Source: an uncultured Alistipes sp. (GTDB lineage: Bacteria > Bacteroidota > Bacteroidia > Bacteroidales > Rikenellaceae). Taken from it: a DNA stretch of 64,000 nt. The stretch spans positions 124,001 through 188,000 of the forward strand of contig NZ_CAJTXD010000005.1 in the NCBI RefSeq assembly GCF_910580175.1, in the 5' to 3' direction. Shown in pieces: positions 35,956-44,076 of this stretch. A program made the translations under genes and the position numbers. Under the pieces are notes generated by a model. That model searched no databases, had not been told where the DNA came from, and saw nothing but the letters and a program-made list of their open reading frames with translations. Numbering within the stretch: position 1 is the stretch's first letter; each line of letters opens with the position of its first letter.

Positions 35956-37434
35956 TTATCGTTCGCTCGAATAGTTGGGCGCCTCGCGCGTGATGGTCAC
36001 GTCGTGCGGATGGCTCTCCTGCATGCCCGAAGCCGAGATGCGGATAAACTGCGCCCGCTGCAACGCCCGGATGTCGGCGGCGCCGCAGTAACCCATGCCC
36101 GAGCGGATACCGCCCACCAGCTGGTAGACCGTCTCATTGAGCGACCCCTTGAACGGCACGCGCGCCACGATGCCCTCGGGCACGAGCTTGTTGATGTTGC
36201 CCTCGCAGCCCTTCTGAAAATAACGGTCGGCCGAACCGGCCTTCATGGCATCGATCGACCCCATACCGCGGTAGGACTTGAACTTGCGGCCGTTGTAGAT
36301 GATCGTCTCGCCCGGAGCCTCCTCTGTGCCGGCGAACATCGACCCGATCATCACGCAGTCGCCGCCTGCGGCCAACGCCTTGACGATGTCGCCCGAGTAA
36401 CGCAGACCGCCGTCGGCGATGACCGGCACATCCTTGCCCCTGGCCTCGGACGCAGCAGCATAGATGGCCGACAACTGGGGCACGCCGACACCTGCGATGA
36501 TGCGCGTGGTGCAGATCGAACCCGGCCCGATGCCGACCTTGATGCCGTCGGCCCCGGCCTCGATCAGAAAACGCGCCGCCTCGGCCGTAGCGATGTTGCC
36601 CACCACGACGTCGAGCGCCGGATAGGCGGCCTTGATCTGCTTCAAGGCTGTGACGATATTCTTGGAGTGTCCGTGCGCCGAATCGAGCACCACGGCATCG
36701 ACATCCTCGGCAACGAGCGCAGCGACGCGCTCCATGACGTCGGGCGTAATGCCCACCCCGGCAGCCACGCGCAGACGCCCCTTGGCATCCTTGCAGGCAT
36801 TGGGATGATCCTGCACCTTGGTAATATCCTTATAGGTAATAAGCCCAACCAAGCGTCCTTCATCGTCGACCACGGGAAGTTTCTCGATCTTGTTATCGAG
36901 CAACACTTCGGAGGCATGCTCCAGCTCAGTCTTGCGGGTCGTAATGAGCCGGTCGCCGGGAGTCATTACCTCGCCGATAGAACGCGCCATGTCGCGCTGG
37001 AAACGCAAGTCGCGGTTGGTAACGATACCGATCAGTTTCCGTTGGGAATCGACGACCGGAATGCCGCCGATCTTATTTTCGTGCATCAGTCCGAGCGCAT
37101 CGCCCACGGTATTATCGCGCGAAATGGTCACGGGATCGTAGATCATGCCGTTCTCGGCGCGCTTCACACGCCGCACATGGGCCGCCTGTTCGACGATGGA
37201 CATGTTCTTATGGATCACGCCGATGCCGCCCTCGCGGGCCAGAGCGATAGCCAAAGGCGCCTCGGTCACGGTATCCATCGCCGCAGAGACGATGGGGATG
37301 TTGAGCTTGATGTTTCGGGAAAAACGGGTCTCCAAAGAGACCTCTCGCGGCAACACTTCCGAATAAGCGGGTACGAGCAACACATCGTCGAAGGTAAGAC
37401 CCTCGGGCTGAACCCTTTCATTGACAAACGACAT
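35956..37434 (-). CDS. guaB: IMP dehydrogenase
   Basis: A 492-residue enzyme oxidising IMP to XMP, the committed step to guanine nucleotides. GLTFDDVLLVPAYSEVLP opens the barrel. Two CBS modules occupy about residues 95-210 (MHENKIGGIPVVD, LLDNKIEKLPVVDDEGRLVGLIT). The catalytic Cys is in GIGPGSICTTRIIAG (about 305) and the flap region includes YRGMGSIDAM. The ATG at 37434 gives the usual N-terminus; an in-frame extension upstream would overrun the promoter-like box at 37457. Confidence 0.97.
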   Translation of the reverse strand: MSFVNERVQPEGLTFDDVLLVPAYSEVLPREVSLETRFSRNIKLNIPIVSAAMDTVTEAPLAIALAREGGIGVIHKNMSIVEQAAHVRRVKRAENGMIYDPVTISRDNTVGDALGLMHENKIGGIPVVDSQRKLIGIVTNRDLRFQRDMARSIGEVMTPGDRLITTRKTELEHASEVLLDNKIEKLPVVDDEGRLVGLITYKDITKVQDHPNACKDAKGRLRVAAGVGITPDVMERVAALVAEDVDAVVLDSAHGHSKNIVTALKQIKAAYPALDVVVGNIATAEAARFLIEAGADGIKVGIGPGSICTTRIIAGVGVPQLSAIYAAASEARGKDVPVIADGGLRYSGDIVKALAAGGDCVMIGSMFAGTEEAPGETIIYNGRKFKSYRGMGSIDAMKAGSADRYFQKGCEGNINKLVPEGIVARVPFKGSLNETVYQLVGGIRSGMGYCGAADIRALQRAQFIRISASGMQESHPHDVTITREAPNYSSER

Positions 37435-37456
37435 AAGAACGGGATTTTGTTGCTCG

Positions 37457-37464
37457 CAAAAGTA
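37457..37464 (-). promoter_or_regulatory. Candidate -7 box of guaB
   Basis: TACTTTTG on the minus strand, 22 bases before the guaB ATG; -33 box not evident. The rest of the 169-base gap to the regulator stop shows no further feature. Confidence 0.45.
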
Positions 37465-37603
37465 AGCATTTTTTTCCGAATCTCCGCACGAAACGACGCA
37501 TGTTATCAATTTTTATCAACATGCACCGCACTTTCCTGGGACACGAAAGCCGCCCCGCGACGAACCGCCAGCCCCAAACGAGGGAACCCCGCCCCGAGCA
37601 ACG

Positions 37604-38389
37604 CTATACGCTGGCTGCGAAGACCTTGATGCCCATCGAACGAAGTTGCGTACGCACACCCGAGGGGAAATTGCCGTCGGTAACGATCACGTCGATCTTG
37701 TCGACCGGCGCAATGAAAGCGAAACTGCGCTTGTTTACCTTGCTCGAATCGAAGACCGCCACCACCTCGCTGGCCATCGAAAGCATCGCCTGGTTGATGT
37801 TCGCCTCCTCGATGTTGGGAGTCGACAAACCGCATTCGATATTGAAGCTGTCGACCCCGAGAAAAAGTTTGTCGCAATAGAACAGCCGCAGATTCGACTC
37901 GGCGACTGGCCCCACGGTGGAATGCGACGGCTCGCGGAGGTTGCCGCCCAACAGGATGACGTTGAATCGCTTGTATTTCAACAGCTCGACCGCGATATTG
38001 ACTGCGTTCGTAATGATGGTCAGACGCTGGAAACGCTGAAGATTGCGCGCGATTTCGAGCGTAGTGGTACCCGAATCGAGCATGATCGTATTCCCCTCCT
38101 CGATTAGAGTCGCAGCCAGGCGGCCGATAGCCTGCTTCTCGCGCATGTTGAAGAAACGCTTGCTGCTGATAGACGCATCGTCTCCGCTCTCCTCGGCCGC
38201 ACAGCACATCGCACCGCCGCGCGTGCGGATCAACAGATTGCGATCGTAGAGCATATTCAGATCCTTGCGGATCGTAACTTCCGAAACCCCGAACTCCTCG
38301 TGCAGCTCCTTGACGGAAACGGACGAATTGTTCTTGAGTCGTTGCAGGATCAACGAACGGCGCCCCTTGGCGGTCTTCAAGCTCTCCAT
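37604..38389 (-). CDS. DeoR/AgaR-family transcriptional regulator, likely repressor of the adjacent amino-sugar locus
   Basis: 261 residues. The N-terminal DeoR helix-turn-helix is RRSLILQRLKNNSSVSVKEL...FGVSEVTIRKDL (about 8-45), and a C-terminal sugar-phosphate-sensing DeoRC domain follows with DSGTTTLEIARNL (about 110) and LLGGNLREPSHSTVGP. Such regulators usually release DNA on binding a phosphorylated sugar, here plausibly a galactosamine or tagatose phosphate (inference). ATG 38389 is chosen because it immediately precedes the domain; a longer frame upstream crosses the promoter. It is divergent from agaS across 349 bases carrying CGAAA repeats. Confidence 0.88.
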   Translation of the reverse strand: MESLKTAKGRRSLILQRLKNNSSVSVKELHEEFGVSEVTIRKDLNMLYDRNLLIRTRGGAMCCAAEESGDDASISSKRFFNMREKQAIGRLAATLIEEGNTIMLDSGTTTLEIARNLQRFQRLTIITNAVNIAVELLKYKRFNVILLGGNLREPSHSTVGPVAESNLRLFYCDKLFLGVDSFNIECGLSTPNIEEANINQAMLSMASEVVAVFDSSKVNKRSFAFIAPVDKIDVIVTDGNFPSGVRTQLRSMGIKVFAASV

Positions 38390-38481
38390 TCTTTCGAAGT
38401 CGGTATTGGTTAAGCAGCCGGCCGGAAGGTGTACGCATCCGCTTCGGACGCACGAACACCCCCGATACCAATAAGATATTG

Positions 38482-38489
38482 CAAAAGTA
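38482..38489 (-). promoter_or_regulatory. Candidate -7 box of the DeoR regulator
   Basis: TACTTTTG on the minus strand, 92 bases upstream of the ATG at 38389; TTTTC lies near the -33 position. Confidence 0.45.
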
Positions 38490-38534
38490 ATACTTTTTTT
38501 CTCGAAAAGGAAAACAAAATGCAAGATATCGATT

Positions 38535-38550
38535 CGAAACATTACGAAAC
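38535..38550. promoter_or_regulatory. CGAAAC direct repeat, possible regulator site
   Basis: CGAAAC occurs at 38535-38540 and 38545-38550, one helical turn apart. It lies upstream of the divergent regulator's own promoter and could serve autoregulation. Confidence 0.45.
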
Positions 38551-38660
38551 ATTTTCTCGCATCACACAAACAATGCATTAAATAAATATAAATCAATATG
38601 TTAAATCAATAAAGTACAACATCGAAGAATCCGTCTATTCAAAATAGTTTTATCATTTCA

Positions 38661-38690
38661 ATTGCGAAAGTTTCGAAACGACTATTTTTG
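38661..38690 (+). promoter_or_regulatory. agaS operon promoter with overlapping CGAAA operator
   Basis: ATTG (38661-38664), 18 bases, TATTTTTG (38683-38690) is a near-consensus promoter. The spacer holds CGAAAG (38665-38670) and CGAAAC (38674-38679), flanking the partial palindrome GTTTCGAAAC. Repressor bound here would block the polymerase directly. Confidence 0.6.
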
Positions 38691-38738
38691 TAACAGAGCA
38701 CGAAACCAAACAACAACAGCGAAACAACACGGAACATT

Positions 38739-39869
38739 ATGAACGCAAAAGGAAACTTCACCTACAAAGAAATTATGCAGCAGCCGAATACATGGCTGAA
38801 AGAATACGAGGAACTGCTGAAACAGCGCGAGAAGATCAAAAGTTTCGTAACCGAATGTCTGGCGCAGCATTACGAAATCATCTTCACAGGCGCGGGCACT
38901 TCGGCCTATATCGGCGACGTGCTGGAGGTGGCCGTCTCCTCGACCCCGTTCCGCGGAGCGCGCTCCGTGGCGACGACCGACCTCATTACCCACCCCGAGA
39001 GTTATTTTTCGCCCGAAAAAAAGGTGCTGTTGATCTCTTTCGCCCGCTCGGGCAACAGCCCCGAAAGCCTGGGCGCCGTGAACCTGGCCGACCGCATTTG
39101 CGGCAGAAACATCGCCCACATATTCATCACCTGCAACAAAGAGGGCAAGCTGGCGCAGATCGCCCGCAAGGAAAACTGCCTGCTGGTGCTGCTGCCGCCC
39201 GAGACCGACGACAAGAGCCTGGCCATGACGAGCAGTTTCTCGACCATGCTGCTCACGGCGATGCTCATCGCCAACATCTGCGACCTCGACGCCCAACGCC
39301 CCCTGATCCGCAACCTGGCGGCCGATGCCGCAGCCGCGCTCGCCCGCTACGACGACGCGATCCGCCGCATCTCCGACCGCAACTTCAAGCGGGCCGTGTT
39401 CCTCGGCTCGGGCGCCCTGAAAGGAATCGCCGAAGAGTCGCACCTCAAGCTCCAGGAGCTGACCGACGGCGGCGTGGTGTGCTGCTTCGACTCGTTCCTC
39501 GGATTCCGCCACGGCCCCAAGGCCGTGGTCAACAACGAGTCGCTGCTCGTCTACCTGCTCTCGGACGACCCCAACGTGCGACGCTACGAAACCGACCTGA
39601 TCCGCCAGATCGCCTCCAACAACCGCGTCGTCGGCATGATCGCCGTCTCGGCCTCGCCCGTGGAGATGCCGGAGGTCGAATTCGACCTGAACGTCGCACT
39701 CAACGGCGGCACGGAGCGCCACGGCATCTACGGCTGCATCCCCTACGTCTTCGTAGCCCAGCAGCTGGGCTACTACAAATCGCTGGCGGGCGGTCTCGAC
39801 CCCGACGCCCCGTCGGTGTCGGGCAACATCTCCCGCGTGGTAGAAGGCGTGACAATCTATCCCTACTGA
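38739..39869 (+). CDS. agaS: AgaS-type SIS-domain galactosamine-6-phosphate deaminase/isomerase
   Basis: A 376-residue protein with two SIS domains (about 30-190 and 215-360). FTGAGTSAYIGD (about 49) and LISFARSGNSPES (about 98) form the sugar-phosphate site of the first; LGSGALKGIAEESHLKLQELT (about 224) and FRHGPKAVVN (about 258) are typical of AgaS/GlmS-like isomerase domains. Established AgaS proteins convert galactosamine-6-phosphate to tagatose-6-phosphate plus ammonia. It is the first gene of the long plus-strand operon and is followed immediately by the tagatose-bisphosphate aldolase genes, which strongly supports this reaction. Confidence 0.9.
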   Translation: MNAKGNFTYKEIMQQPNTWLKEYEELLKQREKIKSFVTECLAQHYEIIFTGAGTSAYIGDVLEVAVSSTPFRGARSVATTDLITHPESYFSPEKKVLLISFARSGNSPESLGAVNLADRICGRNIAHIFITCNKEGKLAQIARKENCLLVLLPPETDDKSLAMTSSFSTMLLTAMLIANICDLDAQRPLIRNLAADAAAALARYDDAIRRISDRNFKRAVFLGSGALKGIAEESHLKLQELTDGGVVCCFDSFLGFRHGPKAVVNNESLLVYLLSDDPNVRRYETDLIRQIASNNRVVGMIAVSASPVEMPEVEFDLNVALNGGTERHGIYGCIPYVFVAQQLGYYKSLAGGLDPDAPSVSGNISRVVEGVTIYPY

Positions 39870-39896
39870 ATTCCGAACGACATCAAACGAAACCTC

Positions 39897-41126
39897 ATGG
39901 CAAAAACCGAAAACCTGCTGCAAGCCATCGCCCGCATCGAAGCCCGCACCGGCATTCCGCGCACAATCTTCGCGGCATGCCCCAACTCGACGGCCGTCGT
40001 GCGGGCCGCATTCCGCGCAGCCAAACGCAACAACGCCCCGATCTACTTCGCAGCGACGCTCAACCAAATCGACTGCGACGGCGGGTACACGGGGCTGACA
40101 CCCGTCGAATTCGTCCGGCTGGCCCGCTTCGAAGCCGAAGCGGTGCACTTTACCGGGCCCACGATCATCGCCATTGACCACGGCGGCCCGTGGCTCAAGG
40201 ACAAGCAGAGCGTCGAACGCTGGACGGCCGAGGAGGCGATGGCCGGCGTGAAACGCTCGTTCGAAGCCGCCGTACTGGCGGGCTACGACCTGATCCACGT
40301 CGACCCCACGGTAGACATCCACCTGCCGGCAGGCCAGACGATCGACATCCGCGTGGTGGTGGCCCGCACCGTAGAACTGATCCGCCACATCGAGACGTTC
40401 CGCCGCGAACGCAACCTCGCGCCCATATCCTACGAGGTGGGCACCGAGGAGGTGCATGGCGGACTGGCCGACGAAGCGACGTTCGACGACTTCCTCGCGG
40501 GACTGAAAGCCGGACTGGCCGAAGTCGGGCTGAACGACGTATGGCCCTGCTTCATCGTGGGTAAAGTAGGCACCGACCTGCACACGACCACCTTCGACCC
40601 CGAAGTCGCCCGAAGGCTGACAGCCAAAGTCCGTCCCTGCGGGAGTTTCATCAAGGGCCACTACACCGACGGGGTGAGCAACCCCGAAGCCTACCCCCTC
40701 ACGGGCATGGGCGCGGCCAACGTAGGCCCGGAGTTTACCATGAGCGAATACGACGCCCTGGCCGAGCTGGAAGAGATCGAGCGCGAACTCAACGCGCAGG
40801 GCGCCGTGGCGCAGCCCTCCCGCATCACGACGGTGCTGCGGCGGCTGGTCTGCGACTCGGGACGCTGGCGCAAATGGCTCCATGGCGACGAACCGGGCAA
40901 AGAATTCGACGCCTTGACGCCCGAACGCCAACTGTGGCTCGTGAAAACGGGCTGCCGCTACATTTGGCAACACCCCGAAGCGCTGGTCGCCCGCCAACGA
41001 CTCTACGACAACCTCTCACGCCGCGGCTACGCCCCGGAGGAGGTCGTGCTCTCGCGCATCGAACGCGACATGGACAAATATTTCCACGCTTTCAATCTGG
41101 TCAACCTCAACGATCTGCTGCCGTGA
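39897..41126 (+). CDS. gatZ: Tagatose-1,6-bisphosphate aldolase, GatZ/KbaZ-type subunit
   Basis: A 409-residue TIM-barrel protein of the GatZ/KbaZ family, the non-catalytic partner needed for full activity and stability of the class II aldolase GatY. Segments FAACPNSTAVVRAAFRAAKR, ATLNQIDCDGGYTGLTP, IIAIDHGGPWLKD and LIHVDPTVD are characteristic, and SYEVGTEEVHGGL lies in the second half. Its stop overlaps the GTG start of the next gene. Presence of both gatZ and gatY in one operon distinguishes a tagatose route from ordinary fructose-bisphosphate aldolase. Confidence 0.9.
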   Translation: MAKTENLLQAIARIEARTGIPRTIFAACPNSTAVVRAAFRAAKRNNAPIYFAATLNQIDCDGGYTGLTPVEFVRLARFEAEAVHFTGPTIIAIDHGGPWLKDKQSVERWTAEEAMAGVKRSFEAAVLAGYDLIHVDPTVDIHLPAGQTIDIRVVVARTVELIRHIETFRRERNLAPISYEVGTEEVHGGLADEATFDDFLAGLKAGLAEVGLNDVWPCFIVGKVGTDLHTTTFDPEVARRLTAKVRPCGSFIKGHYTDGVSNPEAYPLTGMGAANVGPEFTMSEYDALAELEEIERELNAQGAVAQPSRITTVLRRLVCDSGRWRKWLHGDEPGKEFDALTPERQLWLVKTGCRYIWQHPEALVARQRLYDNLSRRGYAPEEVVLSRIERDMDKYFHAFNLVNLNDLLP

Positions 41127-42079
41127 AAACATTCGACATAACGGCCATCGGCGAACTGAACGTCGACCTGATCCTCAATCGCATCGGGGGATTCCCCGAG
41201 ATGGGCAAGGAGAAATTCGCGGGCGAAATGCTACTCACGCTGGGCAGTTCGACGGCCATCTTCGCCGCCAATGCCGCAGCGCTGGGCGCCCGCACCGCTT
41301 TCGCAGGAATGATCGGCCGCGATCTCTTCGGAAGCTTGGTCGAGGAGTCGCTCCGCGCGAAGAAGGTCGACACGCGTTTCGTGGTAACGTCCGACGCCTG
41401 CGCCACGGGAGCCACGATCGTGATGTCCTACGACGAAGACCGCGCCAACGTTACCTACCAGGGAGCCATGGAGCGTCTGCGCCTGGGCGACCTCGACCCG
41501 ACGCTCTTCGATCTGACGCGCCACGTGCACATCTCCTCGATCTTCATGCAGCCGGGGTTGCGCAGCGACCTGGGCGACCTGCTCCGCACGACCCAAAGCA
41601 AAGGCATTACCGTGTCGCTCGACACGCAATGGGATCCCGCCGAACGCTGGGACTTCGACTACCCGCACCTGCTGCCGATGGTCGATCTGTTCATGCCCAA
41701 CGAAAGCGAACTGCTGGCTCTCACCCGCACGTCGACCCTCGACGAAGCGATCGCCTCCGTGAGGCCCTACCTGGGTCGCGCGGCCATCGTCAAATGCGGA
41801 GGGCGCGGCTCGCTGCTCGTCCCCAAGCAGGGCGCCATGCGTCTGCTGCCGGCATTCCTCAACCGCCGGGTCGTCGACACGATCGGCGCCGGCGACAGTT
41901 TCAATTCGGGCTTCGTCTACGGCTTCGTACAAGGCCGCCCGCTCGAAGAGTGCCAACGGCTGGGCACCCTCACGGGAGCCGTCAACACCACGGCAGCCGG
42001 CGGCACGGGCGCTTTCGCCGACCGCGAAACGGCGATCCGCACGGCCCGCGAACACTTCGGCGAGACACTCGACATCTAA
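41123..42079 (+). CDS. PfkB-family sugar kinase (probable tagatose-6-phosphate kinase)
   Basis: 318 residues, ribokinase fold. N-terminal GELNVDLILNRIGGFPEMGKE, the middle FMPNESELLALT and the C-terminal anion-hole motif DTIGAGDSFNSGF (about 250) with its catalytic Asp are all intact. GTG at 41123 overlaps the gatZ stop (GTGA) and is the only start matching the family N-terminus; longer frames run through gatZ. Pathway position predicts phosphorylation of tagatose-6-phosphate, but phosphorylation of free GalNAc or galactosamine is an alternative because no other kinase is in the operon. Confidence 0.85.
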   Translation: MKTFDITAIGELNVDLILNRIGGFPEMGKEKFAGEMLLTLGSSTAIFAANAAALGARTAFAGMIGRDLFGSLVEESLRAKKVDTRFVVTSDACATGATIVMSYDEDRANVTYQGAMERLRLGDLDPTLFDLTRHVHISSIFMQPGLRSDLGDLLRTTQSKGITVSLDTQWDPAERWDFDYPHLLPMVDLFMPNESELLALTRTSTLDEAIASVRPYLGRAAIVKCGGRGSLLVPKQGAMRLLPAFLNRRVVDTIGAGDSFNSGFVYGFVQGRPLEECQRLGTLTGAVNTTAAGGTGAFADRETAIRTAREHFGETLDI

Positions 42080-42091
42080 AACCCCCATCCC

Positions 42092-42916
42092 ATGCGCATC
42101 CAAGACAAACTGAAATCCTGCCAACAAGCCCGCCAGGCCCTGCTGGCGACCAACTTCTATAACTTCGAGACCCTGACCGCCGTCCTGCAAGCCGCACAAC
42201 GCGTCCAGGCACCCGTCATGCTGCAACTCACGCGCAGCTCAATCCGATACATGGGGCTGCACCAGGCCGTGGCAATGGGTCGCCGGGGACTGGCCGACTA
42301 CGGGCTGGAGGGGTGGATACACCTCGACCACGGCGATTCGGAAGAACTCGTCCAAGCGTGCCTCGACGCGGGTTTCGACTCGATAATGATCGACGCCAGC
42401 GAACAGCCCTTCGACGAGAACGTGCGGATCGTCCGCCGAGTGGTCGAAATGGCCCGCCGCTACGGCGCCCATGTCGAAGCCGAACTGGGCTACGTCGCCA
42501 AACTGGGGCAGACCCAGGGCGGAGGCTTTACCACCCCTGACCAGGCCGCCCGATTCGTTGCCCGCACCGGTGTCGACGCGCTGGCCGTGGCCATCGGGTC
42601 GGCCCACGGCTTCTACAAGCAGCCGCCCCGGCTGGACATCGCCCGGCTGCGGGAAATCCACGCCGCAACCGATGCGGTGCTGGTGCTTCACGGCAGCTCG
42701 GGCATCCCCCATGCGATGGTGCAGGAAGCCATAGCCAACGGCATCGCCAAAGTCAACCTGGCCACCGAAATCAAGGACACGTTCATGCGCGCTCTCAAGG
42801 AGACGCTCCTCGCCTCGGACGAAATCGACCTGCGGAAAGTATTTCCCCGGGCGATCGCCCCGACCGTCGCGCTGCTGGAAGAGAAATACCGCATGAGCGG
42901 CAGCGCCGCCCGATAG
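42092..42916 (+). CDS. gatY: Class II tagatose-1,6-bisphosphate aldolase, GatY/KbaY type
   Basis: A 274-residue Zn-dependent aldolase. IHLDHGDSEE (about 77) supplies a Zn ligand and catalytic Asp, HVEAELGYVAKLG (about 127) and AIGSAHGFYK (about 167) carry further ligands and the phosphate loop, and VLHGSSGIP (about 197) closes the active site. It cleaves tagatose-1,6-bisphosphate to DHAP and glyceraldehyde-3-phosphate. A fructose-bisphosphate specificity cannot be excluded by motif, but pairing with gatZ and agaS favours tagatose. Thirteen bases after the kinase. Confidence 0.9.
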   Translation: MRIQDKLKSCQQARQALLATNFYNFETLTAVLQAAQRVQAPVMLQLTRSSIRYMGLHQAVAMGRRGLADYGLEGWIHLDHGDSEELVQACLDAGFDSIMIDASEQPFDENVRIVRRVVEMARRYGAHVEAELGYVAKLGQTQGGGFTTPDQAARFVARTGVDALAVAIGSAHGFYKQPPRLDIARLREIHAATDAVLVLHGSSGIPHAMVQEAIANGIAKVNLATEIKDTFMRALKETLLASDEIDLRKVFPRAIAPTVALLEEKYRMSGSAAR

Positions 42917-42944
42917 CGAACAACCAACCCTAAAACCCGAAACC

Positions 42945-44054
42945 ATGAAACCAAAACAACTACTCGCCCTCGCCCTGCTGTGCAGCACGGGCATCGCACA
43001 GGCCCAGACGCCGGACGACGGCATGACGACGGCAAAAGCCGCCGTGCAGGAGCTCAAACTGAAAGACTTCCGCCCGGAATCAATCTTCCGCATTCCCGTT
43101 ACCGAGGTGGAGAAAGCGCGTTTCGCAGCCATCGACATCCACTCCCACGACTATGCCCGCAACGAAGAGGAGATCCGCGCATGGGTCGAGGCGATGGACG
43201 CCTGCGGCATCGAGAAGACCCACGTGCAACACTGCAACTGGATCGGGGAGCCGTTCGAGGCCTACATCGAAAAGTATGCCCCCTACAAAGAGCGGTTCGC
43301 GTTCTGGTGCTGCTTCGACTACACGGATTTCGACCGTCCCGACTGGGCCGAGCGAGCCGTCGCCCAACTCGAAAAGTGCCACCGTCTGGGCGCCGTAGGC
43401 GTGGGCGAACTGGGCGACAAGGGGCTGGGCGACCTCTATGCCAATCCCATACCGGGCAAAGGCATCCACACCGACGACCCGAAGCTCCGCCCGTTGTTCG
43501 AGCGCTGCGGCGAACTGGGCATGCCCGTCAGCATCCACATCGCCGAACCGATCTGGATGTACCGTCCGCTCGACCGCCACAACGACGGTCTGCTGAACGG
43601 CGCCACCTGGGCGGTGGACACCGCCGTGGAGGGATGCCGCGACTACGAAGAACTCATCGCGACATTCGAACGCACCGTGGCGGCCTATCCCGGCACGACG
43701 TTCATCGCCTGCCACTATCTGAACATGAACCAGGATCTGGAGCGTCTGGGCGCCCTGCTGGACAAGTACCCCAACCTCTACGTCGATCTGGCGGGCCGCA
43801 TGGCCGAATCGGCCGTCACGCCGCGCGCCACGCGCCGTTTCCTGCTGAAATACGCCGACCGCGTGCTCTACGGCACCGACAACGGCATGGCCCCCTCCAT
43901 GTACCGGATGACTTTCCGCCTGCTGGAGACCGACGACGAGCACATCTACAACCCCGACTTCGGCTACCACTGGTCGTACAGCGGCTTCGACCTGCCGGCC
44001 AAGGTGCTCAAGAAGATCTACCGCGACAACGCCCTGCGGATTCTGAAAAAATAA
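42945..44054 (+). CDS. Secreted amidohydrolase (amidohydrolase-2/ACMSD-like)
   Basis: A 369-residue protein with a cleavable signal peptide (STGIAQAQT), then a metal-dependent TIM barrel. DIHSHDY with His66 and His68 is the first metal motif, VSIHIAEPIW gives the next His, FIACHYLNMNQDLERLG another and RVLYGTDNG the catalytic Asp. The family includes decarboxylases and hydrolases of small cyclic substrates, not NagA. Because it is exported and lies in an amino-sugar operon, periplasmic deacetylation of GalNAc or a lactonase-like role are possibilities, but I cannot choose between them. Confidence 0.75.
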   Translation: MKPKQLLALALLCSTGIAQAQTPDDGMTTAKAAVQELKLKDFRPESIFRIPVTEVEKARFAAIDIHSHDYARNEEEIRAWVEAMDACGIEKTHVQHCNWIGEPFEAYIEKYAPYKERFAFWCCFDYTDFDRPDWAERAVAQLEKCHRLGAVGVGELGDKGLGDLYANPIPGKGIHTDDPKLRPLFERCGELGMPVSIHIAEPIWMYRPLDRHNDGLLNGATWAVDTAVEGCRDYEELIATFERTVAAYPGTTFIACHYLNMNQDLERLGALLDKYPNLYVDLAGRMAESAVTPRATRRFLLKYADRVLYGTDNGMAPSMYRMTFRLLETDDEHIYNPDFGYHWSYSGFDLPAKVLKKIYRDNALRILKK

Positions 44055-44076
44055 CCTACTCAAAAACCGCAACAAG

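Larger units (their letters stand above)
38390..38738. other. Divergent regulatory region between the DeoR regulator and agaS
   Basis: 349 bases without a gene, strikingly A/T-rich compared with its surroundings in the right half. It contains one -7 box facing each way and two pairs of CGAAA-type repeats. The plus-strand leader from the predicted start to the agaS ATG is about 40 bases. Confidence 0.7.
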
